Origin: Geobacteraceae bacterium
Lineage (GTDB): Bacteria > Desulfobacterota > Desulfuromonadia > Geobacterales > Geobacteraceae
Assembly (NCBI GenBank): GCA_009773645.1
Contig: WSYB01000014.1
Location: 57,571 to 121,570, forward strand
Length of the DNA stretch: 64,000 bases
Direction of reading: 5' to 3'
The notes below the pieces were generated by a model. It did not search any database, was not told the DNA's origin, and saw nothing but the letters and a program-made list of their open reading frames with translations. Made by a program: the position numbers and the translations under genes. Below are positions 55,113 through 63,959 of the stretch, piece after piece (the stretch's first letter is position 1; each line of letters opens with the position of its first letter).

Positions 55113-56492
55113 TTATTCCGGGAACATCTTCCCCGGATTCAATATGTTATTCGGGTCGAGCGCGTGTTTGATCGCCTTCATGGCCGCGATCTGGACCGGA
55201 GAGAGCTCCAGCGGAATATACGGGGCCTTGGAAAGGCCTATCCCATGCTCACCCGACATGGTTCCCCCCAGATCAAGGGCCGCCTGGAATATCTCCTTTA
55301 TGGCCTCGTGGGCCTTCTCTTCCTGTCCCTCGATTTCCTTGTCGATCATGACGTTGACATGGATATTGCCGTCGCCCGCATGGCCGAAGTTGACGATGGG
55401 GATGTCATACTTCTGCTGGATTTTTTCGATGCGGCGGATTACGTCGGGCACCCTGCTGCGCGGCACGACGATGTCTTCGTTGTACTTGGTAGGGTTCACG
55501 TCACGCAGGGAAGGCGACACGAGACGCCGCACCTTCCAGAGCTGTTCCGACTCGGCAGCATCCTTCGCCACCCTGAACTGCACGAGACCTAGGGGCTTGA
55601 TCAACCCGTGGATCTGCCCCGCCTGTTTTTCAATCAGATCCCGGTCGCCGTCCACCTCGATGATCAGCACCGCTCGTCCTTCCGCCGGCATACCCAGACT
55701 GAAGCGCCGGTCAACGCACTGTAGGGTGGCGTGGTCCATGAACTCCAGCGTTGTAGGAATGATCTTGCCACTGATGATGGTGGAAACCGCCTTGGCGGCG
55801 CCGTCGATGGAATCGAACACCGCCATCATGGTTTTTTTGGCCTCCGGCAGGGGGAGGAGCTTGAAGATGATCTTGGTGATGACGCCGAGGGTCCCCTCGG
55901 AACCGCACATGAGCTTGGTCAGGTCATAGCCGACCACCCCTTTGACTGTTTCGCCGCCGGTCCTGATGATGTCGCCGGTGGGGAGAACCACTTCCAGCCC
56001 CATGACGAAGTCCTTGGTGACCCCGTACTTCACCGCCCTTGGCCCGCCGGCGCACTCGGCAACATTCCCCCCCAGGGTGGAAAATTTCAGCGATGCCGGA
56101 TCGGGCGGATAGAAAAGCCCCAGTTTCTCCACCGCCTCCTGAAACTGTTCGGTAACCACCCCCGGCTCCACTTCGGCAATCAGGTTGTCCGTGTCGATCC
56201 TCAAGATCCGGTTCATCCTGGTGACCACCAGCAGAATCCCTCCCCCTTTGGGGAGGCTCCCACCGGAAAAGCCGCTCCCCGCCCCGCGGGGAAAGACCGG
56301 TATCCGCTCCGAATTGGCCATCTTCAGGATGAGCGAAACTTCTTCCGCATCGGCAGGATAAACCACCACATCCGGCTTGAACTGCATCTGCGTGGCATCG
56401 TAAGAGTAGCAGAGGAGATCCTGCGGTTCGGCAGCGACGTTGTCTTCGTCGACTATCTCCGTCAATTTCTGGATGATACGTGAGTCGAGCAT
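55113..56492 (-). CDS. glcD: GlcD-like FAD-binding glycolate/D-lactate oxidase subunit
   Basis: 459 residues. The FAD-binding domain (FAD_binding_4 type) shows VVVYPADAEEV, PRGAGSGFSGG, LGGNVAECAGGPRAVKYG and VVGYDLTKLMCGSEGTLG. The C-terminal domain has NFGHAGDGNIHVN and ends MSGEHGIGLSKAPYI and LDPNNILNPGKMF. It oxidises glycolate or D-lactate, passing electrons to GlcF. AAGGAAG precedes the ATG. Which substrate is used cannot be told; the LarA-like gene upstream favours D-lactate. Confidence 0.94.
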   Translation of the reverse strand: MLDSRIIQKLTEIVDEDNVAAEPQDLLCYSYDATQMQFKPDVVVYPADAEEVSLILKMANSERIPVFPRGAGSGFSGGSLPKGGGILLVVTRMNRILRIDTDNLIAEVEPGVVTEQFQEAVEKLGLFYPPDPASLKFSTLGGNVAECAGGPRAVKYGVTKDFVMGLEVVLPTGDIIRTGGETVKGVVGYDLTKLMCGSEGTLGVITKIIFKLLPLPEAKKTMMAVFDSIDGAAKAVSTIISGKIIPTTLEFMDHATLQCVDRRFSLGMPAEGRAVLIIEVDGDRDLIEKQAGQIHGLIKPLGLVQFRVAKDAAESEQLWKVRRLVSPSLRDVNPTKYNEDIVVPRSRVPDVIRRIEKIQQKYDIPIVNFGHAGDGNIHVNVMIDKEIEGQEEKAHEAIKEIFQAALDLGGTMSGEHGIGLSKAPYIPLELSPVQIAAMKAIKHALDPNNILNPGKMFPE

Positions 56493-56504
56493 TCGGTTCT
56501 TCCT

Positions 56505-56565
56505 TGTAGGGGCAACCCTGTGTGGTTGCCCGGCATTTGGGCGGCCACACAGGGCCGCCCCTACA
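56505..56565. repeat. Dispersed TGTAGGGGC...GCCCCTACA repeat, copy 2
   Basis: A 61-base copy lies between the larA-like and glcD genes. The stop codon of the larA-like gene (56561-56563) is the TAG within its edge. Confidence 0.8.
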
Positions 56566-57844
56566 TGTTCGTCACAGGCACCGGTAATACCGTCCCACCT
56601 TCCGGTATCACGTACGCCGTGTAATCCGCTGGCAGCATCACTTCCACCTTCCCCATCGCCTCGGTCAGCGACGAAACAGGAATCATCCCCATGGCGGTCA
56701 CCTCTTCCGGCGGCAGATCGGATACCAGTACCACCCGGAACCGCTGCGCCTTCTGAAGGGTGGAATAGGCGGTCTGACCGTTGATCTCGTAGTTGCGGCG
56801 CAGTTCCGCTTCGAAGGCCCCGAGTTCCTTGAAACGAAACCAGTTGAAAAACGTCGCGTTACCGTAACCGTCACGGCACTGGGCCAGGAGAATCATTACT
56901 CCCCCCTCTTTCAGCGCCTGACTCCCGTACTCCATGGACTTGTGCGCCTGGATGAAGTTGATATCCTTGGGAAAACCGCCGCAGGAAACCACAACCAGAT
57001 CGGCCCGCTCATGGATGGGGTAGGAAAACCTTTCCGCGTAGAACTCGCACCCCGCCAGATGCGCCTCGCGCCACCCGCCGGCAAAGGCGGCAATGATCCG
57101 CTTGTCCGGTGAAAGGACCGTATTCAGAATGAAGGAAGGAGCAACCAGGGCGCAGGCCTCTTCCATAGCCTGATGCACGGGGTTCCCGGCAAGGACGCCG
57201 GTTGCGGCCAAAGGGTTCTTGCCGGCGCCTGGTGCAGGGTTTAGCACGGCAAAGTGGCTCGCCATGCACGATTTCCGGCTGGCCACCCCCGGCAAAATCG
57301 ATTTCCTCCCCCCGCCGAAGCCGGCAAAGTAGTGATAACCTATGGTGCCGGTGAGAATCACCCGGGCTGCTTCAGCCACCCGGCGATTGATCTCCACCTC
57401 AATGCCGTTGCCGGTTTTCCCCAGATAGACCAGTTTGCCCGGATCGTCACAGTCGTGGTCAACGACCTTGATCCGCCCCCACAGGGACCCCACAATTTTT
57501 TTGTGCTCGTGTTCGGTCTGTCTCCGATGGATGCCGAGGGCAATGACTATCTCGATATCCTCGTCCCGAATCCCGGCGCCGTTCAACCGCTCAACCAGAA
57601 GGGGCAGATATATCTCGCTGCCGGTATAGCGGGTGATGTCCGAGGTAACGATCACCACCTTCTCGCCCGGATTGAAAGTGCGCAAGATCGGTTCGCAACC
57701 ATCCAGAGCATCGGCAATGAGTTCGTCCGGTTTTTGCTGAGAGGGGGGAGCGGCAGCGCGAACAACCGCCAGGAGTCTCTCCGGGGGGAGTTCAAGGGAA
57801 AAGGATGTATCTCCGTAGTTCAGCTTCACATAAAAATAATACAT
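56561..57844 (-). CDS. larA: LarA-like nickel-pincer lactate racemase family protein
   Basis: 427 residues, the usual LarA length. LarA interconverts D- and L-lactate with a nickel-pincer cofactor. Family signatures are SDITRYTGSEIYLP, ALGIHRRQT (His), HYFAGFGGGRKSILPGVASRKSCMASH (holding the Lys and His residues of the active site) and GGFPKDINFIQAHKSME. No larB, larC or larE gene is in the window. The start is uncertain: ATG 57844 and the GTG five codons later both lack sites. The product might racemise another hydroxy acid. Confidence 0.85.
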   Translation of the reverse strand: MYYFYVKLNYGDTSFSLELPPERLLAVVRAAAPPSQQKPDELIADALDGCEPILRTFNPGEKVVIVTSDITRYTGSEIYLPLLVERLNGAGIRDEDIEIVIALGIHRRQTEHEHKKIVGSLWGRIKVVDHDCDDPGKLVYLGKTGNGIEVEINRRVAEAARVILTGTIGYHYFAGFGGGRKSILPGVASRKSCMASHFAVLNPAPGAGKNPLAATGVLAGNPVHQAMEEACALVAPSFILNTVLSPDKRIIAAFAGGWREAHLAGCEFYAERFSYPIHERADLVVVSCGGFPKDINFIQAHKSMEYGSQALKEGGVMILLAQCRDGYGNATFFNWFRFKELGAFEAELRRNYEINGQTAYSTLQKAQRFRVVLVSDLPPEEVTAMGMIPVSSLTEAMGKVEVMLPADYTAYVIPEGGTVLPVPVTNM

Positions 57845-57947
57845 GATTTATTTATCAAAGGGCAAGGATTTATGCGTAATGACGGCCTGAAAGATCCTGG
57901 ACAATAACATCAATAAACGCAGCCCACGCCTCAGATCGATTTTAATA

Positions 57948-57976
57948 TTGACAAATCGATGCTTTTTCTATAACAA
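57948..57976 (+). promoter_or_regulatory. Promoter of hppA
   Basis: A consensus TTGACA (57948-57953), then TAACAA (57971-57976) after 17 bases, or TATAAC two bases earlier. It sits about 60 bases before hppA. Confidence 0.6.
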
Positions 57977-58038
57977 TCTTTCGTTTTTTAGGTTTATTCG
58001 CCTTGCAGAGGCAAAATATATCAGGAGGATTTTTGGAA

Positions 58039-60084
58039 ATGGAACAGTATGCAGTGCTTTTCGCCCTGGCCTGCGCTATGGCAGCAGTAGCCTACGGACT
58101 CGTCTCGGCGACCTGGATCTTGAAGCTCCCCCAGGGGAACGAAAGAATGAAACAGATTGCCGCCGCCATCCAGGAAGGGGCCGGCGCCTACATGAAGCGC
58201 CAGTACACGATTATCGCCGTTGTGGGTGTTGTCATGTTTATCGCCCTTTTCATCACGCTGGGAGCCAAGACGGCCATCGGCTTCGCCATTGGCGCCCTTT
58301 TCTCGGGCCTTACCGGCTTCATCGGCATGTTCGTCTCGGTGCGGGCAAACGTCAGGACCACCGAAGCGGCCAAGTCAGGCATTCACAAGGCGCTCAATGT
58401 GGCCTTCAAAGGTGGCGCCATCACCGGCATGCTGGTGGTCGGCCTGGGGCTCCTCGGTGTGGCCGGCTACTACCTGATACTCACCAAGCTGATGCCGGAA
58501 GCGCCGGTCAAGGACGTGGTCACCCAGCTCATCGGCCTCGGCTTCGGCGGCTCGCTCATCTCCATCTTCGCCCGTCTCGGCGGCGGCATCTTCACCAAGG
58601 GCGCCGACGTCGGCGCTGACCTGGTCGGCAAGGTCGAGGCCGGCATTCCCGAGGACGACCCGCGCAACCCGGCAGTCATCGCCGACAATGTGGGGGACAA
58701 CGTGGGGGACTGCGCCGGCATGGCCGCCGACCTGTTCGAAACCTACGCCGTCACCCTGATAGCCGCAATGCTCCTCGGCGCCATCACCTTCCAGAACATC
58801 TCCGGCACCGTCAGCTATCCTCTCATCCTGGGCGGCATCTCCATCATCGCCTCCATCATCGGCACCTTTTTCGTCAAGCTCGGCGGAAGCGGGAAAATCA
58901 TGGGCGCCCTCTACAAGGGGTTGATCGCCTCCGGAGTGCTCGCCTGCATCGCCTTCTATTTCGTCACCGTGCAGATGTTCCCGCAAGGGCTTACCGATGC
59001 GGCAGGCCAGACGTTCAGCGCCACCAACATCTTCATCTCCGCCATTGTCGGTCTGGTCGTTACCGGCGCCATCTTCTGGATTACCGAATACTACACAGCC
59101 ACTGAATTCGCGCCGGTCAGGCATATCGCCCAGGCCTCCACCACCGGCCACGCCACCAACATCATCGCCGGTCTCGGCGTTTCCATGAAATCCACAGCCC
59201 TCCCGGTCCTCGTCATCGCATCCGGCATCATCGTTTCCTATAAATGTGCCGGCGTCTACGGCATTGCCATCGCCGCGGTTTCCATGCTCTCCCTGACCGG
59301 CATCGTCGTTGCCATGGATGCCTACGGTCCCATCACCGACAATGCCGGCGGCATCGCCGAGATGGCCGAACTGGACGATTCCGTGCGCGCCGTCACCGAC
59401 CCGCTGGACGCGGTGGGAAACACCACCAAAGCGGTCACCAAGGGATACGCCATCGGCTCAGCCGGTCTTGCCGCCGTCATCCTCTTCACCTCCTACGTGC
59501 AGGAGCTGACCATCGCCGACAAGAGCTTCTCCCTCTCAGACCCGTACATCATCGTCGGTCTCTTCATCGGCGGCCTGCTCCCTTACTACTTCGCCGCCCT
59601 CTGCATGGAGGCGGTAGGCAAGGCAGGCGGCGCGGTCGTCGAAGAAGTCCGTCGCCAGTTCCGCGAGATCAAGGGGATAATGGAAGGTACCGGCAAGCCC
59701 GACTACGCCTCCTGCGTCGACATCGTCACCAAGACGGCCCTCAAGGAGATGGTCATCCCGGGTCTCATCCCGATTCTCGCACCGATCGTCGTCGGCTTCA
59801 CCCTCGGCCCCAAGGCCTTGGGCGGGGTGATCGTCGGCTCCATCGTCACCGGCATCTTCGTCGCCATCTCCATGACCACCGGCGGCGGCGCATGGGATAA
59901 CGCCAAGAAGTACATCGAAGACGGCAACCTCGGCGGCAAGGGAGGCGACGCCCACAAGGCCGCGGTAACCGGCGACACGGTCGGTGACCCTTACAAGGAC
60001 ACCGCCGGCCCGGCCGTGAACCCGATGATCAAGATCATCAACATCGTCTCCCTCCTCATCGTCCCGCTCCTCAACCGGATGTAA
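58039..60084 (+). CDS. hppA: Membrane-bound proton-translocating pyrophosphatase, K+-independent type
   Basis: 681 residues with about 16 membrane helices. It uses pyrophosphate hydrolysis to pump protons. The pyrophosphate site is seen in [35 protein letters not shown] and DNAGGIAEM. The position that separates classes reads GNTTKA, with Lys, as in K+-independent enzymes. AGGAGG precedes the start; the ATG at 58039 is chosen, but a TTG two codons upstream (58033) has better spacing. A promoter and terminator make it a single unit, divergent from larA. Confidence 0.96.
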   Translation: MEQYAVLFALACAMAAVAYGLVSATWILKLPQGNERMKQIAAAIQEGAGAYMKRQYTIIAVVGVVMFIALFITLGAKTAIGFAIGALFSGLTGFIGMFVSVRANVRTTEAAKSGIHKALNVAFKGGAITGMLVVGLGLLGVAGYYLILTKLMPEAPVKDVVTQLIGLGFGGSLISIFARLGGGIFTKGADVGADLVGKVEAGIPEDDPRNPAVIADNVGDNVGDCAGMAADLFETYAVTLIAAMLLGAITFQNISGTVSYPLILGGISIIASIIGTFFVKLGGSGKIMGALYKGLIASGVLACIAFYFVTVQMFPQGLTDAAGQTFSATNIFISAIVGLVVTGAIFWITEYYTATEFAPVRHIAQASTTGHATNIIAGLGVSMKSTALPVLVIASGIIVSYKCAGVYGIAIAAVSMLSLTGIVVAMDAYGPITDNAGGIAEMAELDDSVRAVTDPLDAVGNTTKAVTKGYAIGSAGLAAVILFTSYVQELTIADKSFSLSDPYIIVGLFIGGLLPYYFAALCMEAVGKAGGAVVEEVRRQFREIKGIMEGTGKPDYASCVDIVTKTALKEMVIPGLIPILAPIVVGFTLGPKALGGVIVGSIVTGIFVAISMTTGGGAWDNAKKYIEDGNLGGKGGDAHKAAVTGDTVGDPYKDTAGPAVNPMIKIINIVSLLIVPLLNRM

Positions 60085-60103
60085 GGAGCGACCATACAGC
60101 AGC

Positions 60104-60140
60104 AAAAAAGCGGCCCGGGAAAAACCGGGCCGCTTTTTTT
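60104..60140 (+). terminator. Intrinsic terminator after hppA
   Basis: AAAAAAGCGGCCCGG pairs with CCGGGCCGCTTTTTTT. Confidence 0.95.
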
Positions 60141-60311
60141 GAGCCTCTGTTTTCAGCTGCGTATCCTGGATCTTTCCGGAAGTCAATGGCGATAAGATAG
60201 CGGACAAGAGGAAAAGCCGATAACGGCGCCACATGATATTGTACTTTTCAACACCGCGCTTTTATGATAAAACTTCACATAATCCAAGGAATGAATTCAT
60301 AAAGGTGTGCA

Positions 60312-60668
60312 ATGCCTCTCTCTGTACGACACAGACAACAGTACGGCGAGCTGATCTCAAGCGAAACCATTGCTGAGATCGCAGAGGCAATCGCAAGGAG
60401 CTTCTCCCCGGAACGAATCATCCTCTTCGGTTCCTACGCCGACGGTCACCCCACCCCTGATAGCGACCTTGACCTGCTGGTGGTCATGAACACCCCCCTG
60501 CCCCGCCAACGACGCGCCGTACCGCTCCAGCTCCTGTTCAAGCCAATGCCGTGCCCTCTCGACATCCTCGTTTATACCCCGGAGGAGGTGCGCAAATGGA
60601 ACGGCACGGTCAATCATATCATCACCCACGCCTTCAGCAGTGGAAGGACCCTTTATGAGCGGCAATGA
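60312..60668 (+). CDS. MNT-type minimal nucleotidyltransferase
   Basis: 118 residues. The nucleotidyltransferase motif GSYADGHPTPDSDLDLLVV carries the GS and DxD catalytic residues. In MNT/HEPN toxin-antitoxin pairs this enzyme adds AMP to the HEPN protein to silence it. It overlaps the HEPN gene by 14 bases. Confidence 0.88.
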   Translation: MPLSVRHRQQYGELISSETIAEIAEAIARSFSPERIILFGSYADGHPTPDSDLDLLVVMNTPLPRQRRAVPLQLLFKPMPCPLDILVYTPEEVRKWNGTVNHIITHAFSSGRTLYERQ

Positions 60669-61044
60669 AGAGTTTGCCCGCGAATGGCTGCGCAAGGCCG
60701 GCAATGACCTGATCACTGCCAGACAAACCTTGCTGCTGCCGGACGGCCCCACCGACACGGTCTGCTTCCATGCCCAACAGGCCGTAGAAAAATCACTCAA
60801 AGGACTTCTCACCTACCACGGAATTTCATTCCAGAAAATCCACAATCTCCTCGTTCTCCTTGACCTTCTTCTCGATTCGATCAACGACCTTGTAGCTTTG
60901 CGCGAACAGTTCGCCCTTCTCAACGGCTACTCAGTAGAGGCAAGATACCCCGGTGATTATGTCGAACCCACCAGAAACGAGGCGCAAGAGGCGGTGAAAG
61001 TAGCGGAGAAAGTGTTGGAGATAGCCTGGGAAAAGATGCGGTAA
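60655..61044 (+). CDS. HEPN-domain protein paired with the nucleotidyltransferase
   Basis: 129 residues, four-helix HEPN fold. The N-terminal EEFAREWLRKAGNDLITARQ and CFHAQQAVEKSLKGLL are typical, and HNLLVLLDLL follows. The start at 60655 is preceded by GGAAGGA. HEPN proteins of this type are toxins (often RNases) partnered by MNT antitoxins. The Rx4-6H RNase signature is not obvious, so activity is uncertain. Confidence 0.87.
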   Translation: MSGNEEFAREWLRKAGNDLITARQTLLLPDGPTDTVCFHAQQAVEKSLKGLLTYHGISFQKIHNLLVLLDLLLDSINDLVALREQFALLNGYSVEARYPGDYVEPTRNEAQEAVKVAEKVLEIAWEKMR

Positions 61045-61192
61045 GCGGGAGATAGCTGAATCCGCGCAAAGAGGAAAAGGGAAACAGAATTAAGTAAGGT
61101 GTCCCTGGAATTCCGTGACTAGGGTTTATGAGCAATGCTCACCCTAAAGACGGAATAATTTCCAAAAAGACGCAAAAAATCTGTTTCACCTC

Positions 61193-61741
61193 TCAGCAGG
61201 CGTCACAGGACTTCCCTTTTCGTTCATAATCGCAGAGCCGTCCACTATGATCGAACTCCAGCCGGCAGCACTCGGCCAGCATTTCTTTCAACTGGGCTCG
61301 CCCCCGCTGCACTCGGGATTTGGCGCCCGAAAGCGAAGTGCCCTGTACCTGGGCAACTTCCTTCTGCGTCAATCCTCTTATTTCAGAAAGTATGACTGCC
61401 TCCCGATAAGCCTCGGGCAGCATTTGGATCATGGGTTGTAGGCAATCCGATAACTCTTGCATGATTTTCTCGCTGGGATCGGTTTCGGGATGCGGCAGCC
61501 ACTCGGGAATCTTGACAGCGGGCTTTTGCCCACGATAATAATCGATGATGGCATTTCTCGCGATCCGGGTGAGCCAACTGTGCAGCTTTGTCTTGTCTTT
61601 CAGGGACGCCAAGCCCCCATGCATTTTCATAAAAACGTTCTGCAGAATGTCATCGGTCGCCATGTCATCTGCTATTTTACTTTTGATAAAGGCACGAAGC
61701 CGTGAATGATATTCTTGCCAGATTTCTTCCGAGGTATTCAT
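61193..61741 (-). CDS. sigZ: SigZ-type RNA polymerase sigma factor
   Basis: 182 residues, ECF-size. Region 2 (about 10-80) has LRAFIKSKIADDMATDDILQNVF and TKLHSWLTRIARNAIIDYYR. Region 4 (about 105-150) has LPEAYREAVILSEIRGLTQKEVA and the recognition helix SLSGAKSRVQRGR. A cysteine-containing tail (CCRLEF... and CDAC) is characteristic of the SigZ group. GGAGAT lies before the ATG at 61741. No anti-sigma gene is next to it. Its start lies 14 bases past an attC-like hairpin. Confidence 0.9.
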   Translation of the reverse strand: MNTSEEIWQEYHSRLRAFIKSKIADDMATDDILQNVFMKMHGGLASLKDKTKLHSWLTRIARNAIIDYYRGQKPAVKIPEWLPHPETDPSEKIMQELSDCLQPMIQMLPEAYREAVILSEIRGLTQKEVAQVQGTSLSGAKSRVQRGRAQLKEMLAECCRLEFDHSGRLCDYERKGKSCDAC

Positions 61742-61755
61742 TGGTATCTCCATGG

Positions 61756-61805
61756 GTTCAACGCTGAGAGCACAGCGGGTTCACCGCTGTTGCGCCAAGT
61801 TGGAA
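61756..61805 (-). other. attC-like recombination site, site C
   Basis: Read on the minus strand, the 50 bases begin TTCCAAC and end GTTGAAC. GTTGAAC fits the attC 3' core GTTRRRY fully; TTCCAAC fits RYYYAAC at six of seven. The inner stem is ACAGCGG/CCGCTGT. It sits 3' of the DUF2971-like gene and 5' of sigZ. Confidence 0.55.
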
Positions 61806-61824
61806 ATCTGTTTTTTGCAGCGCC

Positions 61825-62691
61825 TTAAGCTATTTTCTCAAAATCGAGTGCGTACTCACCAGACCTCATGTTGGAGCGAAAAACATTTGCACTTGGAAAA
61901 TGGCGCTGAGTTTCATAAACGAAAGCGTTCCGTAGATGTTCCTTTTCAGCAGCACGACAACCCAGATATACTGATTTAACAGCGGTACTTGGAATATCAT
62001 ATCTATGGAATTTTAGTTTTGTTTCATCATTTTTCAACGCTAATCGCCACTCCTCCTCAGTTTTCCATACCTCACCCTTAGAATGAAGCCTTTGAAGTAT
62101 AACGGAAGTCAGCTTTGGTCCGTAATCTTCCAAATTATTTGTGCTTGGCTGTGCGTTCATTACGAATTCAATAATATCCTCACATTTAATTCTTGGTATT
62201 TCCTTTTTATAATCCATTTCCCACCAAGGCGACTCAGCATTAGGAGCATCCTGTTTCGTTAATGACTCTGCCAAAACAGTGGCATTGAATTCAATAGCAA
62301 CTCCTCGATGTCCATTTCCATAATGGCCCCACATGTATAAATTATCACATGGGTGATTTCCTTCTCTCACTGCGATAGTTGAAAATACAAACGTATGTGC
62401 ACGAAGCTCACTCGCCAAATTTGACCACCCGGTTATCGTCTCTTTCCAGTTTTGTTCAGGAAGTCTTTCCTTAAATAACTCCAATTGCAACGGATGATGT
62501 TTTTGAACATAGGACAGAAGAGCTGAGTATTTGTCCTTAAAGTCAGTAACGTAATCCAATACCGGGTCAAATGGGTCGTTCAAGTTTCCTACGTGTACGA
62601 ATGTAATTTGTTTTAAAGCAATACATTCTAACGCGTAATCTGTATTACCGTAAAATCGCATAACATGTTGTGGCACTTCGCGTTTGCACAT
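61825..62691 (-). CDS. DUF2971-like protein
   Basis: 288 residues. Features typical of DUF2971 proteins are RFYGNTDYALECIALKQITF at the start, NDPFDPVLDY, and later LYMWGHYGNGHRGVAIEF. These proteins are often found on mobile elements and in defence islands, function unknown. AGGTG lies before the ATG. The gene is clearly AT-richer than the chromosomal genes to its left. It is bracketed by attC-like sites B and C, so is probably a cassette gene. Confidence 0.8.
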   Translation of the reverse strand: MCKREVPQHVMRFYGNTDYALECIALKQITFVHVGNLNDPFDPVLDYVTDFKDKYSALLSYVQKHHPLQLELFKERLPEQNWKETITGWSNLASELRAHTFVFSTIAVREGNHPCDNLYMWGHYGNGHRGVAIEFNATVLAESLTKQDAPNAESPWWEMDYKKEIPRIKCEDIIEFVMNAQPSTNNLEDYGPKLTSVILQRLHSKGEVWKTEEEWRLALKNDETKLKFHRYDIPSTAVKSVYLGCRAAEKEHLRNAFVYETQRHFPSANVFRSNMRSGEYALDFEKIA

Positions 62692-62734
62692 AGTTTTTCA
62701 CCTGAAATATCAATATCTCTTACTGTTCGATCTC

Positions 62735-62805
62735 GACCAACGGCTGCGCCGTTGACCCGTCCGGGCAGCCTTATCGCCCGGTCGGTGTCCAACGGTGTTG
62801 TTGGG
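62735..62805 (-). other. attC-like recombination site, site B
   Basis: On the minus strand, 71 bases: CCCAAC start, GTTGGAC inner left box, a GC-rich stem (CCGGGC with GCCCGG), GTCAAC inner right box and GTTGGTC end. This is the R''-L''-L'-R' order of attC sites. It follows fosX and precedes the DUF2971-like gene. Confidence 0.6.
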
Positions 62806-62838
62806 AATTAATTCTCAGTCCACTTTCAGAGCAGACAC

Positions 62839-63243
62839 TCATCTTTCGTAATGATCCAATCTCTGTTCTAAGGTGCCAGTATGGAGCTCAAAGAGATGGT
62901 CTTCGAAATCATAAAAATATAGCGATTGCCCTTCACCCTTCACCCTTGCTCTAGAAGGTTTAATCTCTATTCCGATCGCACGAAGTCTTTCTTCAAGCCG
63001 CGGCAGTTCATCGTCTGTCGTTTGAAACGCAACATGCCGATAGCTCCGATCTGTACTCGGTTCTCCTTCCATGGCAGCTATCCAGACGCCACCAAGTACA
63101 AAGAACTTTTCCTTTGAAATTGAAAAATTCTTCGCACTGCTGTCGTACACCTCTTCTGCGCCTAAACCGTCGCAGAAAAAGTGCTTTGCTCGCTCAAGGT
63201 CTCTAACGACAAAAGTAATATGGCTGATCCCTTGTATGCTCAT
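62839..63243 (-). CDS. fosX: FosX-like fosfomycin hydrolase, VOC family
   Basis: 134 residues. Strong pattern match with FosX: GISHITFVV, SISKEKFFVLGGVWIAAMEGE, SYRHVAFQ, GEGQSLYFYDFEDHLFELHTGTLEQRL. Metal ligands would be His8, His70 and Glu119, and the catalytic Glu of FosX (Glu44 in Listeria) corresponds to Glu45. FosX opens fosfomycin with water. The start at 63243 has GGTGGAGAAATT. Bracketed by attC-like sites A and B, it is likely a cassette gene. Activity is not proven. Confidence 0.87.
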   Translation of the reverse strand: MSIQGISHITFVVRDLERAKHFFCDGLGAEEVYDSSAKNFSISKEKFFVLGGVWIAAMEGEPSTDRSYRHVAFQTTDDELPRLEERLRAIGIEIKPSRARVKGEGQSLYFYDFEDHLFELHTGTLEQRLDHYER

Positions 63244-63251
63244 AATTTCTC

Positions 63252-63308
63252 CACCAACGTCGTGAGCCTTCACCTGCCGGTTTCTAGGGCAGGTGTAAGG
63301 CGTTGGTT
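63252..63308 (-). other. attC-like recombination site, site A
   Basis: On the minus strand: AACCAAC at the start, GTTGGTG at the end. The inner stem GCCTTACACCTGCC / GGCAGGTGAAGGC has one bulged A, as attC stems do. It begins six bases after the stop of the unknown gene and ends next to the fosX ribosome-binding site. Confidence 0.6.
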
Positions 63309-63314
63309 ATACCA

Positions 63315-63959
63315 TTACTCTGCTTTGAAGTGATTTAGCGCCCACATAGATTCGTCATAAACTTCTTTATATTGCCAACCTGTATTGGAAGGAAGAATCA
63401 AGAATCTATGAACTTGTGAATATTGTTTTCCCGTTGCACCGTGTCGGAAAGACATTCGGAATTCAAAAAAACCACCCGTATCGCCCTTTTCGATTTCCGA
63501 AATAAGTGACCGAGATATAAACAAGCTGGACGTTTCACATTTTCTGCTGACTGAGGGCTTGAGCAGATCAATTTCAACAGTAGGGACAACCGCTTGAGGG
63601 CCTATTGCATTTTGTGCGGATAAATCATTAAGTTTACTCGCGTAAAATCGCTCAAATATTTTAATGTTACTCACACTGACATTACTATTGTTGGTTATTG
63701 TGAATTTAATCCCGGCGTTGTCTTTCAACTCAAGAACTTTAACGTCTAAGAATGGTTCTTGGTTTATTAAGTACATTTGGCGACTTACAGCTAAATTCTC
63801 TTTGGATGGAGGTGATCTTAGATGATAACTTTTAATAATTTCAGAATCTTGTTTGCTGTCTGTTTCTATTTTTGGTTTACCTATCTGCTGACTATTCCGA
63901 GTATTACCTCGGCAAATAAATAGTGCACAATAATCCCAGGTATGATAAAGTTCGTGCAT
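63315..63959 (-). CDS. Unknown cassette-like gene
   Basis: About 214 residues from ATG 63959; a TTG at 63986 is the only earlier option and is itself preceded by an in-frame stop. No ribosome-binding site is clear at either. There is no recognised domain: the middle shows a beta-rich region (FTITNNSNVSVSNIKIFERFY) like an immunoglobulin-type or membrane-associated fold. It is AT-rich, with codon usage unlike the left part of the window. An attC-like site follows directly, so a cassette gene is the best reading. Confidence 0.55.
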   Translation of the reverse strand: MHELYHTWDYCALFICRGNTRNSQQIGKPKIETDSKQDSEIIKSYHLRSPPSKENLAVSRQMYLINQEPFLDVKVLELKDNAGIKFTITNNSNVSVSNIKIFERFYASKLNDLSAQNAIGPQAVVPTVEIDLLKPSVSRKCETSSLFISRSLISEIEKGDTGGFFEFRMSFRHGATGKQYSQVHRFLILPSNTGWQYKEVYDESMWALNHFKAE

